The notes beneath the pieces are model-generated. The model ran no database searches. It was not told the DNA's origin and worked only from the letters and a program-made list of their open reading frames with translations. From the NCBI GenBank assembly GCA_965119715.1, contig OZ221969.1, forward strand, positions 124,001 through 188,000: 64,000 nt of DNA, in the 5' to 3' direction. Source of the stretch: JASBYZ01 sp029983705 (lineage in GTDB: Bacteria > Actinomycetota > Coriobacteriia > Coriobacteriales > JAEZZM01). How positions within the stretch are numbered: the stretch's first letter is position 1; every line of letters starts with the position of its first letter. The translations under genes and the position numbers were made by a program. Shown in pieces: positions 58,721 through 64,000 of the stretch.

Positions 58721-60238
58721 TTAGTTCTCAGGCTTCATTTGTGGGAAAAGCAATACGTCACGAATGGATGCCTGATCAGTTAAAAGCATAACCAAACGGT
58801 CAATACCAATTCCAATACCACCAGCAGGAGGCATACCGTACTCAAGAGCTCTAATGTAGTCTTGGTCGTAATCCATAGCCTCATCATCGCCCAAAGCCTT
58901 AGCTTCCATTTGAGCTGCAAATCTCTCGCGCTGGTCAACTGGGTCATTTAACTCGGTAAATGCGTTTCCATACTCACGACCACAGATAAAGAGCTCAAAG
59001 CGCTGGGTTAGACGTGGGTCATCTTCTTTTTTCTTAGCAAGTGGTGATACCTCAAGTGGATACTCAGTAACAAAGGTTGGGTTAATAAGCTTTGGCTCTA
59101 CAAGCTCATCAAAGAGCTCAGCGATGAGTCTACCTTTGCCCCACTCCTCTTTAACTGGAATTTCATGCTCTTTTAAAAGACCGCGAAGCTCTTCAAGATC
59201 TGTATCAAAGTTTACTGGACGACCAAGCTCTTCAGATACAAGATCAATCATTGGGCGTGACTGCCACTCAGCACCCAGGTCAATTTCTTGTCCCTGGTAA
59301 CTAATATTTCTGGTGTCATTTACTGCATCATTTGCAGCAAGCACAATAACTTGTGCAAGCTCTTTCATGCCCTCGAGATCAGAAAATGCTCTGTATGCCT
59401 CAATAGTTGTAAACTCTGGGTTATGGCGAAGATCCATACCCTCATTTCTAAAGCAGCGATTGATTTCATACACGCGCTCATAGCCACCAACTAAGAGTCT
59501 CTTTAAGTGAAGCTCTGGCGCGATACGCATGTACACATTTCTATCAAGAGCATTGTAGTGAGTGGTAAATGGCTTAGCATTAGCACCACCAGCAAGCATG
59601 TGAATCATTGGGGTTTCTACCTCAACATATGCCTGATCTTCCATGGCATGTCTAATAGCAGAAATAATTTTAAAGCGCTTATCAAATACTTCTCTTACGT
59701 CATCATTCATAAAGAGGTCTACATAGCGCTGACGATAGCGAGTCTCTTTGTCTGAAAGCCCGTGAAATTTTTCTGGAAGCGGACGAAGAGATTTAGATAA
59801 CAAGGTGATCTTTGTAGGTAACAGTGAAAGCTCACCACGCTTCGTGCGCAATATTGTGCCCTCAGCACCAATCCAGTCACCAAGGTCTAGATCTTTAACA
59901 AACTCAAACTGCTCTTCACCTAAGGTGTTAATTCTTGTAAAGAGCTGGAGGCTTCCGGTAGTGTCTTTAATAACAAGAAAAGCAATCTTTCCTTGATTTC
60001 TAATTGCCATAATTCTTCCGGCAATCTTATAGACATCTTCTGTAGAGTCTCCGTTTGCTAAATCCTTATATTTTTCTTCAAGGTCTTTAGTGTGAGCAGT
60101 AATGTCAAAGGCATGACCATAAGGATCTATGCCTTGCTCAATAAGATGTTTACGCTTTTCTTGACGAACAACCCTTGGGTCATCCTCAATCTCTTGATGT
60201 GCATCTGCATTATTTTGAAGTGTCTTATCTTCGCTCAT
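58721..60238 (-). CDS. lysS: lysine-tRNA ligase (class II)
   Basis: Class II synthetase of 505 residues. An OB-fold anticodon-binding domain (about 60-180) precedes the catalytic domain with motif 2 (FRNEGMDLRHNPEFTTIE, shown by RNEGMDLRHNPEFT) and motif 3 (GIGIDRLVMLLTDQASIRD). YRQRYVDLF and VETPMIHMLAGGANAKPF are also typical of bacterial LysRS. The N-terminal 20 residues are extra and acidic. It follows greA after 30 bases, a frequent pair. Confidence 0.97.
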   Translation of the reverse strand: MSEDKTLQNNADAHQEIEDDPRVVRQEKRKHLIEQGIDPYGHAFDITAHTKDLEEKYKDLANGDSTEDVYKIAGRIMAIRNQGKIAFLVIKDTTGSLQLFTRINTLGEEQFEFVKDLDLGDWIGAEGTILRTKRGELSLLPTKITLLSKSLRPLPEKFHGLSDKETRYRQRYVDLFMNDDVREVFDKRFKIISAIRHAMEDQAYVEVETPMIHMLAGGANAKPFTTHYNALDRNVYMRIAPELHLKRLLVGGYERVYEINRCFRNEGMDLRHNPEFTTIEAYRAFSDLEGMKELAQVIVLAANDAVNDTRNISYQGQEIDLGAEWQSRPMIDLVSEELGRPVNFDTDLEELRGLLKEHEIPVKEEWGKGRLIAELFDELVEPKLINPTFVTEYPLEVSPLAKKKEDDPRLTQRFELFICGREYGNAFTELNDPVDQRERFAAQMEAKALGDDEAMDYDQDYIRALEYGMPPAGGIGIGIDRLVMLLTDQASIRDVLLFPQMKPEN

Positions 60239-60268
60239 ACCAATCCTTAAACTACAAATGTAATGAAC

Positions 60269-60739
60269 CTATTTATTTGATACAGCAATAATGGTGTACT
60301 GAATATTTGCTCCTGATGGAGTATGAACAGTCACCTTGTCACCCTTTTTCTTGCCCATTACCGCAGCTCCTACTGGTGACTCGTTTGAAATCTTGCCCTC
60401 TTTTGGAGAAGCTTCTGCAGTACCTACAATGCTTAATTTCATCTCACCTTTAGGACCCTCAAGGGTTACTTGTGAACCAATGTGAATCTTGTTAGAGCTT
60501 TTTGAAACCTCTGCAACAGTAGCTGTAGCTAAAATGTTGGTAATCTCTGCAATTCTTGATTCAACAAAGGCTTGCTCATTTTTAGCGTCATCGTACTCTG
60601 AGTTTTCAGATAAGTCTCCAAACTCACGAGCAACCTTGATGCGCTCGCCAACCTCAGCACGCTTTTCATTTTCTAAGTACTCAAGCTCGTCAATTAATTT
60701 TTGGCGACCTTCAGCGGTTAAGATTGTTTCTTTTGCCAT
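60269..60739 (-). CDS. greA: transcription elongation factor GreA
   Basis: Rescues backtracked RNA polymerase by stimulating transcript cleavage. The N-terminal coiled coil has LTAEGRQKLIDELEYLEN, and the tip bears the acidic pair in FGDLSENSEYDDAKNEQ. The C-terminal FKBP-like domain has SPVGAAVMGKKKGDKV. The length of 156 residues is standard. It is the first gene of greA-lysS. Confidence 0.97.
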   Translation of the reverse strand: MAKETILTAEGRQKLIDELEYLENEKRAEVGERIKVAREFGDLSENSEYDDAKNEQAFVESRIAEITNILATATVAEVSKSSNKIHIGSQVTLEGPKGEMKLSIVGTAEASPKEGKISNESPVGAAVMGKKKGDKVTVHTPSGANIQYTIIAVSNK

Positions 60740-60773
60740 ATATAACTTTCCTTAGATAGTAAATGATAGTTCA

Positions 60774-60809
60774 AACGGTACATGCCAATTTTTTATGACA
60801 TGCACCGTT
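60774..60809 (-). terminator. terminator-like hairpin after tatA
   Basis: On the minus strand AACGGTGCATG and CATGTACCGTT form an 11-bp stem with one G-U pair and a 14-base loop. The T tract after it is weak. It sits between the tatA stop and the greA start, so it probably ends the tatA message. Confidence 0.55.
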
Positions 60810-60851
60810 ATACTTAGAACATATGTAACAAAGAATACTTAAATATGAAAT

Positions 60852-61136
60852 TTAAGCCTCAGTTTTGTCCTGCTTTTTCTTTTTTACTGGAGTATCGATA
60901 TCAGCGTCTTCGTCATCAACTGCAACGGTCTTTTTACGAGGCTCCTCTAATTTAGCTTCTTTTACTGATACCTCATCATCGTCATCCTCTTTATCATCAG
61001 CCATTCCCTGTCTGATGCTTTTAACTGTTTTACCTAATGATGCACCCAACTTTGGTAGGTTTTTTGGGCCAAAAATTAGTAATGCAACAGCTAAAATAAT
61101 GAGGAGCTCTGGTACTCCAAGACCAAAAAACTTCAT
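60852..61136 (-). CDS. tatA: twin-arginine translocase subunit TatA/TatE
   Basis: Forms the protein-conducting part of the Tat pathway, needed here for the hydrogenase and the flavoprotein. ATG 61136 gives MKFFGLGVPELLIILAVALL, one short membrane helix, then the amphipathic helix FGPKNLPKLGASLGKTVKSIR and an acidic/basic tail rich in Asp, Glu and Lys. The longer open frame to 61223 lacks a signal for an earlier start; GGAAAG precedes this ATG. The length of 94 residues is usual for TatA. tatB and tatC are not in the window. Confidence 0.94.
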   Translation of the reverse strand: MKFFGLGVPELLIILAVALLIFGPKNLPKLGASLGKTVKSIRQGMADDKEDDDDEVSVKEAKLEEPRKKTVAVDDEDADIDTPVKKKKQDKTEA

Positions 61137-61383
61137 AACTTCTCTTTCCTTCCAGTAATCCTTAATGACCACAACTACTTGTGCCCAAAAAAGAAAGGCA
61201 TACTCGCTTTGGTATTTGCTCAATATGTATAAAAAAGTACTGAGCTGAAGTATACACCTTACTATATTTTAAATTAACTTAACTAGGACAATTCCTCAGT
61301 ATCTCTTTGATATATTAGCATTTAACAAAAACTATAGAGCATCTTTAAATAATTTTATTCATTTATCTCAAAGTTAACAGCTC

Positions 61384-61767
61384 TTAGGCAGCTTTAATCT
61401 TTAAGCGATACTCATCAAGCAGGGCTTTTTCAAGACTTGCACCATAATTTCTAAACATCTCATCAACAATATCATCAGCACATCTTCCACACTTTTTTAA
61501 GGTTGAAATAAAGGTTGAAAGCACACCGCGCTGTACATACTCTGAGCTCTTCTTCTCTTTTGGAGCATGTTTTTTAATGACCGCAAAATAATATGCATAG
61601 CAGCGTGATTTTTCACCTGCTGTGAGAATGTGATCTGAGCTAAATGGAAGATATTTTTGGCTTTCTTTTTGAGCATAGATGCTGAGCTCGCAAGAAACTC
61701 CTTTATTTTGTGCGATACTTTTAAGGTAAGTTAAATAACTTGCAAAACTTTTATTTGATTGGGCCAT
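61384..61767 (-). CDS. hypothetical cytoplasmic protein
   Basis: I do not recognise this 127-residue protein. It has no signal peptide or membrane helix, and is mixed helical with many Lys, Ser and Tyr; there are cysteines in KSRCYAYYF, KKCGRCADD and one near GVSCEL. KKCGRC is a CxxC pair that could bind metal. ATG 61767 has GGAG 9 bases before it and is preferred to the frame start at 61782. The gene is monocistronic, divergent from a small membrane-protein gene and downstream of nothing obvious. Confidence 0.6.
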   Translation of the reverse strand: MAQSNKSFASYLTYLKSIAQNKGVSCELSIYAQKESQKYLPFSSDHILTAGEKSRCYAYYFAVIKKHAPKEKKSSEYVQRGVLSTFISTLKKCGRCADDIVDEMFRNYGASLEKALLDEYRLKIKAA

Positions 61768-61849
61768 ATCTATCAACTCCAATTACAACTTCTTAGTTAG
61801 TAACTGGAGTATATAAAGTGCCTCTGACATTAATTACAGGCGAGGTGGG

Positions 61850-62263
61850 ATGACAATTATTTCAAGGCTGTGGAATGCTGTAAAATTGCACTCTTCAATT
61901 ATTTTTCCTGCTCTTGCTCTTGCATGGTCTATTTTTATTTTGCTCAGCCCCCAACTTACTGATGTGCTGAGCACAATCATTAGTAATAGCTTTTCACGCT
62001 TTGTAATCTTTTGGGTGCTTGGAGTTCTTTTAGTCTTATCATTTAACCGATTTAGATTTTCGGCACCAAAAATTGCCCTTATAAGCATTGCAATGGCAAG
62101 CTTAGTTATCACTTTTTACGTTTTAGTTGTGTATCCAACAATGGAATCAAAACAGCTAAATAACCTTATATTTTCTTGCTCCTCAGGCGTTATTTTAGGT
62201 AGCCTTGCAGGCACCTGGGGCAAGTACATTTTTGAAGTATATATAGATGAATTTGGAGCTTAG
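61850..62263 (+). CDS. hypothetical four-helix membrane protein
   Basis: A 137-residue protein with about four hydrophobic helices (IIFPALALAWSIFILLS, FVIFWVLGVLLVLSF, IALISIAMASLVITFYVLVVY, and LIFSCSSGVILGSLAG). No family recognised. It is on the opposite strand to its neighbours. GAGGTGGG lies almost against the ATG, so a start slightly further downstream cannot be excluded. Its last 4 bases overlap the convergent peptidoglycan-binding gene. Confidence 0.55.
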   Translation: MTIISRLWNAVKLHSSIIFPALALAWSIFILLSPQLTDVLSTIISNSFSRFVIFWVLGVLLVLSFNRFRFSAPKIALISIAMASLVITFYVLVVYPTMESKQLNNLIFSCSSGVILGSLAGTWGKYIFEVYIDEFGA

Positions 62264-63171
62264 TACTGGGCGTCAAAGGCCTTACATAAGGCATCTAAAA
62301 TCTCTACCGCATGATGCTGCGCATCAGCTGAGGTAAAGCTCCCGTCATAATTGTTAGCATCTTCTATAACTAATCTAATATATGCTGGTATGTCTATAAA
62401 ACTTTGACGTGCGGTGGTAAGTCTTGCAGGAAGTGAATCCCTCTCATCGCCCACTACATTAGCAATGCCTGAGCTTGGGTTAGCCGGTTCTCCACCAATC
62501 TCTAACACAATCTCGGTGTCTGGCTCAAGTTGCTTAGCATTTGAGCTTAAATAGAACTGAGCGTGCTCAGAGCTTGCAGCTGCAATATTCCAAATGCGTC
62601 CAGCAATATTTCTTGAAATTGGATCTAAACCAACCAGTGCAATTTTTACGCGCTCAATAACAGATACTGCGCGCAAAAAACTTGGATGAGCGCTGTAGGT
62701 GAGCTTTGCGGTCTTATCGCCCCAAACATGTTTGAGACGTTTAATTGCATCAAAGGTATCCTGAAAAGCAATGCCGTCAGGATTAATACCAACATTAGCT
62801 TGGAATTCTTTAACTGCAGCCTCAGTTTTAATGCCGTAAATTCCGTCTTGTTTACCAGCGCCAAACCCTAAGATATTGAGGGCAGTTTGAAGCGTGAGTA
62901 TATCAGCACCATGAAAGTTTGGATAGCGCAGATACAGAGATCTGCCGCCAAGTTTAAAGGAATCATCAACAAGCTTATGCCAGGTTTGGCTATCTACAAC
63001 AGCTTCTTCAGACATCTTATGCTTTGATCTAAAGTCTTTTACAGCTTCAGCGGTCTTCTCTCCAAAAACGCCATCGGCTTGATCTTTACCAAGGTCGTAA
63101 TTTAAATCAATAAGTCGTTGCTGCACATCTTCTACAGCGCTTCCACTGTCACCAAACTTTATAGGATCCAA
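62260..63171 (-). CDS. peptidoglycan-binding protein with CwlM-like C-terminal domain
   Basis: A 303-residue protein. Two PG_binding_1 domains are clear: KFGDSGSAVEDVQQRLIDLN with GVFGEKTAEAVKDFR, and DILTLQTALNILGFGAG with GIYGIKTEAAVKEFQ. The C-terminal 130 residues start KIALVGLDPISRNIAG and look like the fold of amidase_3 but lack the zinc-binding His/Glu set, as expected of a CwlM-type pseudo-amidase. No signal peptide is visible, so it may be cytoplasmic. A TTG at 63171 with AAAGG upstream is the preferred start; a TTG at 63189 is also open. The amidase likeness is tentative. Confidence 0.62.
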   Translation of the reverse strand: MDPIKFGDSGSAVEDVQQRLIDLNYDLGKDQADGVFGEKTAEAVKDFRSKHKMSEEAVVDSQTWHKLVDDSFKLGGRSLYLRYPNFHGADILTLQTALNILGFGAGKQDGIYGIKTEAAVKEFQANVGINPDGIAFQDTFDAIKRLKHVWGDKTAKLTYSAHPSFLRAVSVIERVKIALVGLDPISRNIAGRIWNIAAASSEHAQFYLSSNAKQLEPDTEIVLEIGGEPANPSSGIANVVGDERDSLPARLTTARQSFIDIPAYIRLVIEDANNYDGSFTSADAQHHAVEILDALCKAFDAQY

Positions 63172-63207
63172 AAGCCTAAACCTTTCCAAACTAGTGATGC
63201 TAAGTTA

Positions 63208-63243
63208 AAGCCTGCATACCCTAAAATACTGGCACGCAGGCTT
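63208..63243 (-). terminator. hairpin downstream of ferritin
   Basis: AAGCCTGC and GCAGGCTT form a perfect 8-bp stem around a 20-base loop, 40 bases after the ferritin stop. The T tract is weak on the minus strand. It probably ends the ferritin transcript. Confidence 0.55.
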
Positions 63244-63282
63244 ATATTTTACCGTTACTTATGAAAACTATATAGCTTAAAT

Positions 63283-63876
63283 TTAAGCTTCGTAGTCAAC
63301 AAGTTTTTGTGGCTTAGTGTAAGTTCTTTGACCAAGCTCATTATCTAGTGAGTAAAGTGCTTGACCATTCTCTTTAGCAAAGAGTCTGTAGCGCTCTAGG
63401 TTAGATGAGGTGTTGTCCTCTTCTTCATTTTGCTCATCGATAAACCAGTCAAGTAAGGTAATAGCCTTAAAGTCTTGGCACTCTTGTGCAATTTGAGCAA
63501 TGTTGTGAATTGAATCAGTAATGTATTGCTCGTGCTTGTAAGTTTGCTCAAGGATGTCCTCAATGCTCTCATAATCACTTGGTGGAGCATCAATAGCACC
63601 AAGTACTGGCTTGAGGCCAAATTGATGAAGCGCATTGTAGAAGATCATTGCGTGATCGAGCTCTTCTTGATGTTGGATGTAGTACCAACGAGCAAAGCCC
63701 TCAAGACCTTTGTCCTCAAACCAAGCTGACATAGCTAGGTAGTATTGAGCTGAATACTGCTCGAGAACAATTTGGTCGTTGATTGCATTTAAAATCTTGT
63801 CATCGGTAATGCGTCTGGTTTTTCTCTCAGGCATTGTTGGTGTCTTAGTTTTTGAGCTCTTCTTTTCTTTTGCCAT
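63283..63876 (-). CDS. ftn: ferritin-like iron storage protein
   Basis: Four-helix-bundle protein (197 residues) that oxidises Fe(II) and stores iron. The dinuclear site residues appear in VLEQYSAQYYLAMSAWF (Glu), QHQEELDHAMIF (Glu, Glu, His) and WFIDEQNEEEDNT (Glu). An unusual N-terminal extension of about 25 residues is Lys/Ser/Thr/Pro-rich (KEKKSSKTKTPTMPERKTRR). The open frame is longer, but ATG 63876 has AAGGG upstream and begins MAKEKK. Two inverted repeats lie in the upstream region. A Dps is less likely given the length and motif spacing. Confidence 0.9.
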   Translation of the reverse strand: MAKEKKSSKTKTPTMPERKTRRITDDKILNAINDQIVLEQYSAQYYLAMSAWFEDKGLEGFARWYYIQHQEELDHAMIFYNALHQFGLKPVLGAIDAPPSDYESIEDILEQTYKHEQYITDSIHNIAQIAQECQDFKAITLLDWFIDEQNEEEDNTSSNLERYRLFAKENGQALYSLDNELGQRTYTKPQKLVDYEA

Positions 63877-63904
63877 AAAAATCCCTTCAAAAAGAAATTT
63901 GTAA

Positions 63905-63940
63905 AACCTATATCTAGGTTCATTTCTCTCCAATTGAGAA
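63905..63940 (-). promoter_or_regulatory. paired inverted repeats upstream of ferritin
   Basis: AACCTA-TATC-TAGGTT (63905-63920) is a perfect 6-bp palindrome; TTCTC-N7-GAGAA (63924-63940) is a second, 3 bases further upstream of the gene. Both lie 30-65 bases before the ferritin ATG, in or near the promoter. They are candidate operators for an iron or peroxide regulator (DtxR- or PerR-like), but neither matches a known box exactly. Confidence 0.4.
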
Positions 63941-64000
63941 GTGAACTGTAGTTACACCTATACCCGAAATAGCTTAGACAATTCTTTGAATGAAGAAATC

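Noticed and set aside
1..64000. CRISPR array or intact insertion sequence
   Set aside because: No regularly spaced repeats and no complete transposase gene were seen; the only tandem repeat noted is the two-copy 15-mer at 19250-19279.

Overview
The window reads as a chromosomal segment of a low-G+C (roughly 40 % by eye) monoderm actinobacterium. The best fit is class Coriobacteriia, an Atopobium-like member of the Atopobiaceae. This is an inference, not a database match. It rests on an O2-sensitive-type group 1 [NiFe] hydrogenase, Tat-exported flavin reductase genes, a secretin-less Tad pilus locus, a sortase-type surface protein and a Firmicutes/Actinobacteria-like order greA-lysS-clpC-disA-ispDF-cysES-rlmB-yacP.

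Layout. 1-356: start of groEL and all of groES (minus strand). 680-5436: a plus-strand hydrogenase operon (small subunit, large subunit, cytochrome b, maturation protease, HupH-C-like protein). 5420-16341: minus-strand housekeeping genes, comprising a TsaB-RimI-TsaD triple fusion with TsaE, a family 4 uracil-DNA glycosylase, alr, nnrD/E, acpS, glmS, glmM, and rpsI/rplM with a promoter upstream. 16603-19170: a transporter plus isoleucine 2-epimerase-like pair. 19472-21366: a frameshifted LPxTG-type surface protein. 21379-24854: rsmA, tatD, metG. 25007-30093: a respiration-like accessory block with a DUF5692-like membrane protein, a broken FMN-binding protein, a broken Tat-exported flavoprotein reductase, a membrane protein and a tandem-MarR regulator. 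30141-32163: rsmI, then about 1 kb of gene remnants with a 27-residue hydrophobic peptide gene, ending at tRNA-Phe. 32194-41509: a 13-gene Tad (Flp) pilus operon. 41646-45110: rsgA, a secreted OB-fold-like protein, trkH and a small membrane peptide. 45238-49843: the rplA-rplK-nusG-secE-tRNA-Trp-rpmG unit, tuf and four more tRNAs. 49909-60739: yacP back to greA. 60852-63876: tatA, three poorly characterised genes and a ferritin.

How it works together. The hydrogenase would feed electrons from H2 through its cytochrome b into the quinone pool. The exported FMN/FAD reductase pair would be a plausible terminal acceptor system, but here it carries two single-base frameshifts and an in-frame TGA. 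TsaB, TsaD and TsaE form most of the t6A tRNA-modification machinery. GlmS/GlmM/Alr supply cell-wall precursors. DisA supplies c-di-AMP, which in other monoderms controls potassium uptake of the Trk type also encoded here.

The most unusual points are the triple fusion, the tandem MarR protein, the accessory block with three independent one-base lesions (surface protein, FMN protein, flavoprotein), the small hydrophobic peptide with a near-perfect ribosome binding site, a second Flp-type minor pilin in the Tad locus, and paired palindromes in front of ferritin. All calls come from reading the sequence; no searches were run.
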